Source: Phytoactinopolyspora halophila
Lineage (GTDB): Bacteria; Actinomycetota; Actinomycetes; Jiangellales; Jiangellaceae
Assembly: GCF_003287285.1 (NCBI RefSeq)
Contig: NZ_QMIG01000006.1
Coordinates: 1 to 64,000 of the forward strand
DNA: 64,000 bases
Direction of reading: 5' to 3'
The notes beneath the pieces are model-generated. The model was given only the letters and a program-made list of their open reading frames with translations. It was not told the DNA's origin and searched no databases. The translations under genes were made by a program, and so were the position numbers. How positions within the stretch are numbered: the first letter of the stretch is position 1; each line of letters starts with the position of its first letter. Shown piece by piece: positions 42,501 to 51,915 of this stretch.

Positions 42501-44144
42501 CTACTGCTGGTCGACGGCGAAGACGATGAACCCCCTGCCGCGACTGTCGAGTTGGGGATGGTGCAGATCGTAGCGTTCGCCGAGCCATTCGAGGGTATCC
42601 GGGAAATCCGCGGTACCCAGGTGTGGAAACAAGAGAATCAGATAGTCGTGCTCGGCTATCACCGGCTCGACGCGAGCCAACGTCCGTAGCTCTCCCTCGC
42701 GTTCCTCGTCGATGGACAACGGCTCGTGAACGCGCACGCTGTCGCTGAACTTCTCGAAGTAGAACGTCGCCAGGGACATGTCGCGGTGCGACGCCTCGAG
42801 CACGATATACCTGCTGTCCTCGTCGGCGTGCACGACGTCGACGACTCGCTGCACGGACCCGCGCCAGTCGTCCTTCGTGGCGGTCGCGGCGCGGTACGTC
42901 CCGGGAAGGATCAACGTCGCGATCACGACGACTGTCACGACCGCCGGAGTCGCTGCCGGGAGCTCACTGCCACGCACCCGCCTCCACGCCCGTCCTACCT
43001 GGCGAACCGCTTCTTCGACCGTCAACACGACGAGCGGTGCCAGCGGAACGACGCAGAACAGGAAGTAGCGCATGTTGTAGCGCTCGACACCGAGTGTCGA
43101 GAAGACGATATAAACCGCAACCATGGGAAGGACGAGCCACGCCACGAGATAGGCAACGCTCCAGGCCCGCTGTCGATCGACGCTGAGACCACGTCCACGA
43201 GCGAGCTCCACCAGCGAGCGCGCGAGCAGCAGGATGGCCGCGACCAGCCCGGCCCACGCTACGAGACGCGGGGGGTCGATATTCGGATACACGACGCTAT
43301 CGAGTAGCAACTCCCCCGGAGACAGCACCCGACCTTCGACCGGATAGGCGTCCGCGCGGCGATCGACGTCGTCGATCAACACCCGCCCCCACACCACGGC
43401 GAAGATCGCGCCCTGCAGCAGATACATTCCGATCGCCGTGCCCAGTCCCGGTAGCCAGCGCCGGACGGGCCACTCGCGTAGGACGAAGACTCCCACGAAG
43501 GCGGCCTGGGCCACCCAGAAGAAGACCGTGTAGTAGTGCGTGAGCAGCAGGGCCGCATTGGTGACGGTGAACAGTATCGCTGGTGGTGAAAGCAGCGTGA
43601 CCCGCCAGCCGGAACTCGCGCCGGACCGCAGCATCCGCGACAGGAGATATGACGAGAGGGTCACCAGGAAGACCGTCTGGGCATATGACCGAGTCTCGAG
43701 CGCGTAGTAGAAAGGCAGGTACATCAACGCGAAGATGGCCGCGGATGCCAGCGCCACGCGCCGCGCGAAGGCATGTCTGAGCAACGCGTAGAGGCACAGG
43801 GTCGCCAGGGTGACGTACAGGTTCGACAGCGTCCTGGTGGCAGCCTCGGAATCCCCGAACCAGTTCATCCAGTGGAAGAGAGTGAACTGGTACAGCGGGG
43901 GGTGGACCGAATTCTCGGCCAGATTACGTACGGCCTCGATGGCTCCGTCGTTCCATCGGCCGTAGACCGCGACCGAGTACAGCTCGTCGAGCCAGTACGA
44001 ATTCCACCCGGACAGCAGCCATCGGGCCAGGAACGAGCCCACGAGTATCGCGATGATTACTATCTCGTCCCGGAGCCACGTGCCGAGATGGCGGGAAAGC
44101 CCGCGCCCGGACGACGCTTCCCCCGCTACGCGTGTGCCCGTCAT
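42501..44144 (-). CDS. GT-C glycosyltransferase (ArnT/PMT-like)
   Basis: A 547-residue membrane protein of about eleven helices. The first external loop has YWLDELYSV, with the catalytic acidic pair, followed by NSVHPPLYQFTLFHWMNWFG; both are classic for dolichyl/polyprenyl-phosphate-mannose-type transferases. A C-terminal globular domain of about 120 residues contains ASHRDMSLATFYFEKF. It is convergent with the other GT-C gene and probably acts in the same surface-glycan pathway. Confidence 0.85.
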   Translation of the reverse strand: MTGTRVAGEASSGRGLSRHLGTWLRDEIVIIAILVGSFLARWLLSGWNSYWLDELYSVAVYGRWNDGAIEAVRNLAENSVHPPLYQFTLFHWMNWFGDSEAATRTLSNLYVTLATLCLYALLRHAFARRVALASAAIFALMYLPFYYALETRSYAQTVFLVTLSSYLLSRMLRSGASSGWRVTLLSPPAILFTVTNAALLLTHYYTVFFWVAQAAFVGVFVLREWPVRRWLPGLGTAIGMYLLQGAIFAVVWGRVLIDDVDRRADAYPVEGRVLSPGELLLDSVVYPNIDPPRLVAWAGLVAAILLLARSLVELARGRGLSVDRQRAWSVAYLVAWLVLPMVAVYIVFSTLGVERYNMRYFLFCVVPLAPLVVLTVEEAVRQVGRAWRRVRGSELPAATPAVVTVVVIATLILPGTYRAATATKDDWRGSVQRVVDVVHADEDSRYIVLEASHRDMSLATFYFEKFSDSVRVHEPLSIDEEREGELRTLARVEPVIAEHDYLILLFPHLGTADFPDTLEWLGERYDLHHPQLDSRGRGFIVFAVDQQ

Positions 44145-44307
44145 CGCGCCGCCGGAGATCGCCGCATGGTTTCAGTCTAGATGCGCCATCTATGCGGCCT
44201 GGACTGGGAGGTTTCTCCTGCCCTGCACGCTGAGTGCCCCTAAGCGACGATCGGAAAGCGCTTGCTCACGTGCGTTCAACGTGCAACGCACGCCATGAGA
44301 GCGGCCC

Positions 44308-45417
44308 CTACGCTTGGCCTGCCGGCGTGGGAGGGCCGACGCCGACCTCGCCATCCTGCGGCCGGGAAATCGACCGTACTGGTAACGGATGGACGCGTTC
44401 GGCCACATGCCGAAGTGGGTCCTCCCGCGCGACCTCCCGATTGATGATCATTTCGGCGAGCAGACCCAAGCTGACCAGTTGCATCGCCAGCACGACGAAC
44501 AACACGCCCAGCAGCAGCAGTGGCCGGTCGCCGATGGCCTCGTCCGCGAACAGCCACAGTCCGGTGAGATAGCTCAGAATCGCCATTCCGAGCAGTCCCA
44601 TGAGGAGCCCGACACCGCCGAACAGGTGGGCGGGGCGGTGGGTGTAGCGCGTGAGGCTCATGATCGTGAGCAGGTCCAGCCCGCCGCGGGCATAACGTTC
44701 GAGCCCGAACTTCGAGGATCCATACTGGCGCGGCCGGTGGTTGACCGACTGCTCCACCACCCGGAAGCCTTGCGCATGGCTGATCGCGGCGAAATATCGA
44801 TGCATCTCGCCGTAGAGTGGCGTGTTCACGAAGACTTCACGGCGCGCGACCTTCAACCCGCAGTTGTGATCGCGGAGCTTCAACCCCGTCACCGCGCCAG
44901 TGAGAAAGTTGAACACCTTGGACGGGATTCGCTTACCCAGCGGGTCCCGACGCTGAGCCTTGTGGCCTGCCACGACATCAGCTGGTTCGGCCAAGCGCGC
45001 GATCATTCCCGGGATCTCCGCGGGATCATCCTGCAGATCGCCGTCGAGCGTGACGATGATCTTTCCAGTCGATGCCGCGAACGCCGCTGCCAACGCTGCC
45101 GACTTGCCGAGGTTTCGGCGGAAACGAAGGCCACGAATCCGGGAGTCCGGCCCGCTCAACCGCACGATCTCCGACCACGATCCGTCCGTGCTGCCATCGT
45201 CGACGAAGACGAGCTCCCACTCCCGGCCGGCGACATCGTCAGCTGTCCGGGAGTCCAAGACGGTGGTGATCTCCCACGTCAACTGCTCCAGGGACGCGGC
45301 CTCGTCCTTGACGGGAACCAGAACGGAGATGTCGACCGCCGTCATCGCCGCGGTCATCTCGGACATCTCCGTGTCCGAATACGTGGACACGTCAGAAGAT
45401 GAGTTGATCAGTGTCAT
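44308..45417 (-). CDS. GtrB/ArnC-type family 2 glycosyltransferase
   Basis: A 369-residue polyprenyl-phosphate glycosyltransferase. The GT2 domain has SVLVPVKDEAASLEQL, LVFVDDGSTDGSW, the DGDLQDDP metal motif and HNCGLKVARREVF. Two membrane helices follow (LLMGLLGMAILSYLTGLWLF; LLLGVLFVVLAMQLVSLGLL). The enzyme would load a sugar on the lipid carrier for GT-C enzymes such as the one encoded downstream. The start is uncertain, with ATGs at 45417, 45366 and 45345 (MSEM, MTAAM-type starts) all in frame. Confidence 0.88.
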   Translation of the reverse strand: MTLINSSSDVSTYSDTEMSEMTAAMTAVDISVLVPVKDEAASLEQLTWEITTVLDSRTADDVAGREWELVFVDDGSTDGSWSEIVRLSGPDSRIRGLRFRRNLGKSAALAAAFAASTGKIIVTLDGDLQDDPAEIPGMIARLAEPADVVAGHKAQRRDPLGKRIPSKVFNFLTGAVTGLKLRDHNCGLKVARREVFVNTPLYGEMHRYFAAISHAQGFRVVEQSVNHRPRQYGSSKFGLERYARGGLDLLTIMSLTRYTHRPAHLFGGVGLLMGLLGMAILSYLTGLWLFADEAIGDRPLLLLGVLFVVLAMQLVSLGLLAEMIINREVAREDPLRHVAERVHPLPVRSISRPQDGEVGVGPPTPAGQA

Positions 45418-45764
45418 CGAGATTCCTTGCTCGATCGTCAGGAGTGCATGCCGCGCATCCCGTCGGGAAATGCTCCACCAGCATCGAGGATCGAGGATCC
45501 CGGTCCACGCGTTCCGCCGTCGACCGTTCCGCGATGCATGTCATACGTTTTGCGAGCTCGGCGCATGGCACGTCCATGTCATCACGCCCGGCCCGTGCCG
45601 TCCAGTCCGGCCACCGCCAGTGGGTATTGCTCCACTCCGAAAGTTGCGGCATACTCTATGAAAGTTTCATGAAACTCTCGGCGTTGGCTCAGGTCAGCGG
45701 GCCGGACGCCAACGGTGACGTGGCTAGCCATGACGGCAAGAGTCCCCGTTCGTAAGGTCCCAGC
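45418..45764 (+). promoter_or_regulatory. Xylanase upstream region with repeated GAAA-type sites
   Basis: No gene is seen in this interval. Three related motifs lie at 45637-45649 (CCGAAAGTTGCGG), 45660-45668 (GAAAGTTTC) and 45671-45680 (GAAACTCTCG). They resemble the CGAAA-N-TTTCG-like operators before Streptomyces xylanase genes, so LacI-type repression of the xylanase relieved by xylo-oligosaccharides is plausible. They lie 85-128 bases ahead of the start codon. Confidence 0.5.
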
Positions 45765-47156
45765 ATGATCACTCACACACCACACCGAGTGGCCCTCACC
45801 AGCGCGGCGCTCGTCGCCGCCGGGCTCATCGTCACCAGCAGCTCGGCCACCGCCCAGGAGACACTGCGCGGCGCGGCCGACGAACAAGGCCTGCGCATCG
45901 GCGCTGCCGTTGCCAACGGTCCCCTCAGCAACGAGTCCCAGTACCGCGACGTCCTCAGCACCGAGTACAACGGTGTTACGGCCGAGAATTCCATGAAATG
46001 GGAGTCCCTGCAGCCCAGCCAGGGACAGTTCAACTGGTCCGACGCGGATGAGATCGTCGACTTCGCCCAGTCCAACGGCCAGTCCGTGCACGGTCACACG
46101 CTCGTGTGGCACAGCCAGACGCCGAACTGGGTGCAGAACCTGCAGGGTCAAGACCTGCAGGATGCGATGGAAAACCACATCAACACCGTGATGGGACGCT
46201 ACGCGGGCGACGTGGAATCTTGGGACGTCGTCAACGAACCGATCGGGGACGACGCGAACTTGCGGAACTCGTTCTGGATGCAGGAACTGGGCGAGGACTA
46301 CATCGCCGAGGCGTTCCAGATCGCACGATCCGCCGACCCGAACGCCAAGCTGTACATCAACGACTACAACATCGACGGCATCAACGCGAAGAGCGATGCC
46401 TACTACGATCTCGTGTCAGACCTGCTCGACCAGGGCGTGCCGATCGACGGGATCGGTTTCCAGGGCCACCGGGTGCTGGGAGACGTGCCCAGCTCGCTCG
46501 AGGACAACATCCGCCGGTTCGCCCAGCTCGGCCTGGAAGTCCAGCTCACCGAGATAGACATCCGGATCGACACTCCTGCCAGCGACAGCGAGTTGGAGCA
46601 GCAGCGGGACAACTACGAGGAGATGGTGAACGCCTGCGTCTCGGTGAACGGCTGTGTCGGCGTCACCACATGGGGAATCACGGATCGGCACTCCTGGGTG
46701 CCCGACCAGTTCGACGGGCAGGGCGCGGCCCTCCCCTTCGACGAGAACTACAACAAGAAGCCCGCCTACTACGGGATCTTGGAAGCGCTCGGCGGCGAGG
46801 GAGACCCCGGCAACGGAAACGGTAACGGCGACACCGCCTGCGAGGTGAACTATTCCGCCAATGACTGGGGTGGCGCACCCGGATTCACTGCCTCGGTGGA
46901 TATCACCAATACCGGGTCGGGCACGATCGATGGCTGGACGCTGGAATTCACCTTCCCCGGCGATCAGACCATCACCGACAGTTGGTCCGCCGATTGGTCG
47001 CAGAGCGGCGCCGACGTGACCGCGACCAACGCGAGCTGGAACGGCACCATCGGGCCGAACCAGTCGATCTCCATCGGCTTCAACGGTTCCTATACCGACA
47101 GCAACCCGGCACCCACCGAGTTCACCCTCAACGGGGAGCCCTGCACCACAGGTTGA
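45765..47156 (+). CDS. Secreted GH10 endo-1,4-beta-xylanase with CBM2
   Basis: A 463-residue exported enzyme that cleaves the xylan backbone. Signal peptide to about Ala30 (SSATAQ). The GH10 barrel spans about 33-342, with acid/base Glu158 in DVVNEP and nucleophile Glu263 in LTEIDIR; TAENSMKWE and GHTLVWHSQTP line the active site. A Gly/Asn linker (344-357) leads to a family 2 carbohydrate-binding module (358-460) closed by Cys359 and Cys460, with surface tryptophans. All key residues are present. It stands alone and is followed by two strong hairpins. Confidence 0.96.
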   Translation: MITHTPHRVALTSAALVAAGLIVTSSSATAQETLRGAADEQGLRIGAAVANGPLSNESQYRDVLSTEYNGVTAENSMKWESLQPSQGQFNWSDADEIVDFAQSNGQSVHGHTLVWHSQTPNWVQNLQGQDLQDAMENHINTVMGRYAGDVESWDVVNEPIGDDANLRNSFWMQELGEDYIAEAFQIARSADPNAKLYINDYNIDGINAKSDAYYDLVSDLLDQGVPIDGIGFQGHRVLGDVPSSLEDNIRRFAQLGLEVQLTEIDIRIDTPASDSELEQQRDNYEEMVNACVSVNGCVGVTTWGITDRHSWVPDQFDGQGAALPFDENYNKKPAYYGILEALGGEGDPGNGNGNGDTACEVNYSANDWGGAPGFTASVDITNTGSGTIDGWTLEFTFPGDQTITDSWSADWSQSGADVTATNASWNGTIGPNQSISIGFNGSYTDSNPAPTEFTLNGEPCTTG

Positions 47157-47163
47157 TTCTCAT

Positions 47164-47192
47164 GTGACCCCGGACCGCGACTCCGGGGTCAC
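47164..47192 (+). terminator. Hairpin after the xylanase gene
   Basis: GTGACCCCGGA-N7-TCCGGGGTCAC forms a perfect 11-bp stem seven bases after the xylanase stop. There is no long T-run, as is common for actinobacterial terminators. Confidence 0.75.
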
Positions 47193-47215
47193 CACTTGTC
47201 CCTTACTCCATCCTT

Positions 47216-47260
47216 CGTGCGTGCGCTGGTCAGCAGGCGATGCTGACCAGCGCACGCACG
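47216..47260. terminator. Perfect 20-bp stem between convergent genes
   Basis: CGTGCGTGCGCTGGTCAGCA at 47216-47235 and its exact complement at 47241-47260 enclose a 5-base loop. The hairpin ends three bases before the stop codon of the convergent acyl-CoA synthetase gene and probably ends transcription from both sides. Confidence 0.8.
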
Positions 47261-47263
47261 ATG

Positions 47264-49138
47264 TCAGGCTCGTAGAATCGGGCGCAGGGCATCCAGTACT
47301 CCTGGATCCTCGATCGTGGACGGCACCGGAGCGTCGCCCTCGTCGGCGATGGCCCGCATGGTCTTGCGCAAGATCTTGCCCGAACGCGTCTTCGGGAGCC
47401 CGTCCACAACGGAGATGTCCCGCACGGCCGCGATCGCACCGATCTCGGTGCGTACCGCGGTGGCGAGCTCGTCACACAGGTCGTCGTGGTCGATGTCGAT
47501 TCCCGACTTGAGGACGACGAATCCGCGCGGCAGCTGCCCCTTCAGGGGATCCTGCACACCGATCACCGCGCATTCCGCCACGGCAGGATGCGCGGCGAGC
47601 ACCGCCTCGATCGAACCCGTCGACAGCCGATGTCCCGCCACGTTGATCACGTCGTCGGTGCGGCCCATGACGTACAGGTAGCCGTCGCCGTCGATGTACC
47701 CGCCGTCGCCGGTGACGTAGTAGCCGTCGTGCCGGGAGAGGTAGGACTCGATGAATCGCTGGTCGTCTCCCCACAAGGTCGGCAACGTTCCGGGCGGCAG
47801 TGGGAGCTTGATCGCAATATCGCCTTCGCCCCCAGCCGGCAGCGGATTTCCCGTCGGGTCCAGAATTCGAACGTCATAGCCGGGAACGGGCACGCTCGGC
47901 GAGCCCGGCTTGATCGGCATCGGCTCCAGGCCACGGAGATTCGCGCAGATGGGCCAGCCCGTCTCGGTCTGCCACCAGTGATCCACCACGGGAACGCCCA
48001 AGGTCGTGCCGGCCCAGTGATACGTCTCCGGATCCAGCCGTTCACCGGCAAGAAACAGGGTCTCGAACGTCGAGAGATCGTAGTGGCCGAGCAACTCGCC
48101 GTGCGGGTCCGCCTTGCGGATCGCCCGGAACGCGGTCGGCGCGGTGAACAGTGCCTTGGCGCCGTGGTCCGAGATCACGCGCCAGAACGCGCCGGCGTCC
48201 GGCGTGCCGACCGGTTTGCCCTCGTACAGCACCGTGGTCGCGCCCGCGATGAGCGGTGCGTAGACGATGTACGAGTGTCCCACGACCCACCCGACGTCGG
48301 ACGCGGTGAAGAATACCTCGCCCGGGGCGATGTTGTAGACATTGGCCAGTGACCATGCCATGGCCACGGCATGCCCGCCGTTGTCGCGAACGACACCCTT
48401 GGGTTTTCCGGTGGTTCCCGAGGTGTAGAGCACGTACAGCGGATCGGTCGCCGCCACGGGCACGCATGACACCGGCTCGGCGGCGTCGACCGCGTCGTTC
48501 CAGTCCACGGTCCGCTCACCGAGCTTGGCTGGTGCCTGTTCCCGCTGAAACATCACGAGTCGATCCGGCTGGTGCTCCGTGATCGACAAGGCCTGCTCCA
48601 GGATCGGCCCGTACTCGACCACCCGGGTGGGTTCGATCCCGCAGGACGCCGCCACGATCACCGCGGGCCGCGCGTCGTCGATCCGGCTGGCCAGCTCGCG
48701 TGCGGCGAACCCGCCGAACACAACCGAATGCACCGCGCCCAGCCGGGCACAGGCCAGCATCGCGACCACGGTCTGAGGGATCATCGGCATGTAGATGACC
48801 ACCCGATCGCCATAGCTCACACCCAGCTTCGCGAGCGCTCCGGCACATCGCTCGACCCGGGCGAGCAGGTCTCGATAGGTGTAGCGCTCCATGCGTCCGG
48901 TCACCGGCGAGTCATAGATCAGGGCGACCTGCTCGCCCCGGCCCGCATTGACATGACGGTCGAGCGCGTTGTGACACGTATTGAGCACACCGTCGGGAAA
49001 CCAGCGGTAAAGCGGCGCCTCGGAGGAGTCCAGGGCACGGCTCGGGAAATCGACCCAGTCGACCGACCGTGCCGCGGTCAGCCAGAAGCTCTCGGGGTCG
49101 GTCAGGCTCTGGTGATACAGCTCGGCGTAGCGGCCCAT
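47264..49138 (-). CDS. prpE: Propionyl-CoA synthetase-like acyl-CoA ligase
   Basis: A 624-residue adenylate-forming ligase closest to PrpE/acetyl-CoA synthetases, activating a short-chain acid with ATP and CoA. The start YAELYHQSLTDPESFWLTAA fits the family, as do VLYTSGTTGKPKGVVRDNGG (P-loop-like A3), VVDHWWQTETGWP (A5), YYVTGDGGYIDGDGYLYVMG (A7) and the acetylatable lysine in PKTRSGKILRKTMR (A10). GGGAGGT precedes the ATG at 49138. It is divergent from the GAF-LuxR regulator gene. Propionate rather than acetate as the substrate is inferred from overall resemblance. Confidence 0.88.
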   Translation of the reverse strand: MGRYAELYHQSLTDPESFWLTAARSVDWVDFPSRALDSSEAPLYRWFPDGVLNTCHNALDRHVNAGRGEQVALIYDSPVTGRMERYTYRDLLARVERCAGALAKLGVSYGDRVVIYMPMIPQTVVAMLACARLGAVHSVVFGGFAARELASRIDDARPAVIVAASCGIEPTRVVEYGPILEQALSITEHQPDRLVMFQREQAPAKLGERTVDWNDAVDAAEPVSCVPVAATDPLYVLYTSGTTGKPKGVVRDNGGHAVAMAWSLANVYNIAPGEVFFTASDVGWVVGHSYIVYAPLIAGATTVLYEGKPVGTPDAGAFWRVISDHGAKALFTAPTAFRAIRKADPHGELLGHYDLSTFETLFLAGERLDPETYHWAGTTLGVPVVDHWWQTETGWPICANLRGLEPMPIKPGSPSVPVPGYDVRILDPTGNPLPAGGEGDIAIKLPLPPGTLPTLWGDDQRFIESYLSRHDGYYVTGDGGYIDGDGYLYVMGRTDDVINVAGHRLSTGSIEAVLAAHPAVAECAVIGVQDPLKGQLPRGFVVLKSGIDIDHDDLCDELATAVRTEIGAIAAVRDISVVDGLPKTRSGKILRKTMRAIADEGDAPVPSTIEDPGVLDALRPILRA

Positions 49139-49324
49139 CGGTGTTACCTCCCGATCCACCTGGCGTCCTGAGCATGACACCCGGTGATAGCGAGCGCACC
49201 CGTCACGCGGCAACGGGCCACCCACTTTCGAAGGCACGAACTCACGGGACCGCCGGCCCGAATCGATTGCGTCCTCCGCAAAGCCGGTCCATACTCCAGA
49301 CAGGCTCCGCGACGGGAGGTGACG

Positions 49325-50158
49325 ATGGAATCCCACACACTTACCCCGCGCGAACAGCTCGATCGGCTGGTCACCGACCTGCCGCAGCAGGCGGGCATCC
49401 ACGCGGCCTTCGCCGGATTCGTCACCACACCCGGCGACAGCCTGATCATCGAGAGCCTGTCCGGTACCGATCTCGCGCCGCTGGCGAACTTGCGGGTGGA
49501 CGCGGGAGCTGGCCTGGGTGGCAAGGCCCTCACACTTGGCAAGCCGGCATCCGTCAGCGACTACGAGCGCGCCGGCGGCATCACGCACCATTACGACCGG
49601 CAGGTGATAGCTGCCAGGCTGCGCTCGATGGTGGCCATTCCCGTGTCGCTCGATGGGCGCCCGCACGCCATGGTGTACGGCGCCCTGCGCACACCCGTGC
49701 CGTTCAGCGACGTCCGATTGTCCATCCTGCGCCGCGCCGCGCGCTCGTACGAGCTCGACCTTCGGGTTGCCACGGAGGTCGAACGCCGCCTGGCCGAACT
49801 CGACCCGTCCGGCTCGCTGGTTCAGATGCGCCAGGAGCTGCGCGACCTTCGCGCCGAGGTTCGTTCACTCGCCGGACGGGTCGCAGACCCGGACCTCCGT
49901 GCCCGTTTGGAACGGCTGGGTGAACGGACAGCAGCCGGCGAAGGAGACCGAGAGGGACCGGTTCCGGCGCTGCGTCCTCGGGAACTCGAGACGATCGAAC
50001 AGGTGGCCGCCGGCAGCAGCAACGCCGACGTCGCACGCCGTCTGGGGATCGAGACTTCCACCGTGAAGGCCTACCTGAAATCGGCGATGCGCAAGATGGG
50101 CGTGCACAACCGGGTCGCGCTCGTGGTCACCTGCCGGCGGCACGGGCTCATCCCGTAG
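49325..50158 (+). CDS. GAF domain LuxR-type regulator
   Basis: A 277-residue regulator. A GAF domain (about 25-155) includes GAGLGGKALTLGKPASVSDY and the AARLRSMVAIPVS block typical of actinobacterial regulators of acid catabolism. A helical linker follows, then a C-terminal LuxR helix-turn-helix: LRPRELETIEQVAAGSSNAD, ARRLGIETSTVKAYLKSAMRKM. GGGAGG precedes the ATG at 49325. It is flanked by two acyl-CoA synthetase genes, one divergent and one convergent, and probably senses a carboxylic acid or CoA ester to control them. Confidence 0.88.
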   Translation: MESHTLTPREQLDRLVTDLPQQAGIHAAFAGFVTTPGDSLIIESLSGTDLAPLANLRVDAGAGLGGKALTLGKPASVSDYERAGGITHHYDRQVIAARLRSMVAIPVSLDGRPHAMVYGALRTPVPFSDVRLSILRRAARSYELDLRVATEVERRLAELDPSGSLVQMRQELRDLRAEVRSLAGRVADPDLRARLERLGERTAAGEGDREGPVPALRPRELETIEQVAAGSSNADVARRLGIETSTVKAYLKSAMRKMGVHNRVALVVTCRRHGLIP

Positions 50159-51836
50159 ATCGCGCGTCCATATCGCGATACTCGCCTGGCGGGCGGGCAT
50201 CGCCGGAGCGTTGCGCCTCGGCCGACCTGAGCTCCACCCGCCGGATCTTGCCGGAGATCGTCTTGGGAAGCTCGGCGAACTCCAGCCTGCGGATCCGCTT
50301 GAAGGGGGCAAGGTGCTCGCGGGTGTAATCGAAGATCGCCCGCGCGGTCGGCTCGTCGGCGTTCCACCCCTGGGCGACCACGACGTACGCCTTCGGAACG
50401 GCCAGACGTATCGGATCCGGCGACGGCACCACGGCCGCCTCCGCGACGGCGTCGTGTTCCAGCAGCACGCTCTCCAACTCGAACGGAGAGATCCGGTAAT
50501 CCGACGCCTTGAAGACGTCATCCGTGCGGCCCACGTACGTGATGTAGCCGTCCGGGTCTCGCGTGCCGATATCGCCGGTATGGTAATAGCCGCCACGCAT
50601 CACCTCCGCGTTGAGATCCGCGTCGTCGTGGTAGCCGACCATCAACCCCAGCGGACGTGATGCGAGGTCGATGCAGATCTCACCTTCCCCACCCGGTTCC
50701 CCCGTGACCGGGTCGAGCAGCTCGATCTGGTATCCCGGAGCGGGCCGCCCCATGGAGCCCGGTTTGATCGGCTGGCCGGGCGGATTGGCCACCTGCACCG
50801 TGCTCTCCGTCTGGCCGAACCCGTCGCGGACGGTCACGCCCCAGGCCTTGGCAACGTGCTCGATCACCTCCGGATTGAGTGGCTCGCCGGCACCCACCAC
50901 CTTCGTCGGCGGCGTGGTCAGCCGGCGGAGATCGGCCTGGATCAGCATTCGCCACACCGTCGGAGGCGCGCAGAAACTCGTCACGGCGCACCGGTCCATC
51001 TCGGCCAGCAAGCGAGCCGCATCGAAACGTGTGTAGTTGTAGATGAAGACGGTGGCCTCGGCATTCCACGGCGCGAACACGTTGCTCCAGGCGTGCTTCG
51101 CCCAGCCCGGCGAGGAGATGTTCAGATGAACATCGCCGGGCTCCAGCCCGATCCAGTACATGGTGGACAGATGGCCAGCCGGGTACGACGCGTGCGTGTG
51201 CTCCACGAGCTTCGGTGTGGACGTCGTGCCCGACGTGAAGTAGAGCAACAGCGTATCGGTGGCCCGGGTGGACCCGTCGGGCTCGAACGCCTCCGGCGCA
51301 CCGTCCGCGTCGGCATAGCTCAACCAGCCCTCGACCGGCTCACCCACGGAGATCCGCGTGTAATCACCGGGCACGTCGGCGAACGTTCCCGTCTGCGTGG
51401 CGGACGTGATGACGTGCGCCACGCGACCACGGTCGACCCGGTCACGCAGATCCGCTGGTGTGAGAAGCGTCGTCGCCGGAATGACAACGGCGCCGAGCTT
51501 CATCGCGGCGAGCAGCGACTCCCACAGCTCCACCTGGTTACCCAGCATGAGGATGATCCGGTCACCACGGCGCACGTTCTGGGCGCGCAGCCAGTTGGCC
51601 ACCTGGTCAGACCGGCGGGATAGCTCCTGGTACGACCACCACGCCTCCGAGCCGTCCTCCTCGACGATCCACAGCGCACGGGTGTCGTTGCCGCGAGCGA
51701 TGACGTCGAACCAGTCCAGCGCCCAGTTGAACTCGTCCAGCTCGGGCCAGGCGAATTGCGCGTACGCGGTCTCGTAGTCCGTCCGGTGCCGCAGAAGGAG
51801 GTCCCGGGCCGCGCGAAGGCTGGATGTGCCGCTCAT
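50148..51836 (-). CDS. AMP-binding acyl-CoA synthetase
   Basis: A 562-residue adenylate-forming ligase of the medium-chain type. It shows DTLLLYFTSGTTSTPKLVEHTH (A3), VRDGFGQTESTVQVANPPG (A5), YYHTGDIGTRDPDGYITYVG (A7), and the lysine in PKTISGKIRRVELR (A10). The lack of a signal or membrane segment indicates a cytoplasmic enzyme. Its 3' end overlaps that of the convergent regulator gene by 11 bases. The substrate is unknown; aromatic or medium-chain acids are possible, given nearby aromatic catabolism. Confidence 0.88.
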   Translation of the reverse strand: MSGTSSLRAARDLLLRHRTDYETAYAQFAWPELDEFNWALDWFDVIARGNDTRALWIVEEDGSEAWWSYQELSRRSDQVANWLRAQNVRRGDRIILMLGNQVELWESLLAAMKLGAVVIPATTLLTPADLRDRVDRGRVAHVITSATQTGTFADVPGDYTRISVGEPVEGWLSYADADGAPEAFEPDGSTRATDTLLLYFTSGTTSTPKLVEHTHASYPAGHLSTMYWIGLEPGDVHLNISSPGWAKHAWSNVFAPWNAEATVFIYNYTRFDAARLLAEMDRCAVTSFCAPPTVWRMLIQADLRRLTTPPTKVVGAGEPLNPEVIEHVAKAWGVTVRDGFGQTESTVQVANPPGQPIKPGSMGRPAPGYQIELLDPVTGEPGGEGEICIDLASRPLGLMVGYHDDADLNAEVMRGGYYHTGDIGTRDPDGYITYVGRTDDVFKASDYRISPFELESVLLEHDAVAEAAVVPSPDPIRLAVPKAYVVVAQGWNADEPTARAIFDYTREHLAPFKRIRRLEFAELPKTISGKIRRVELRSAEAQRSGDARPPGEYRDMDARSTG

Positions 51837-51915
51837 GCACCGGTCTTAACGGGACCTCGATCGGCAAGGCAACCGGACATCCACTAAAGGAGGTAGTGCC
51901 ACCGCCACGGGGCAG

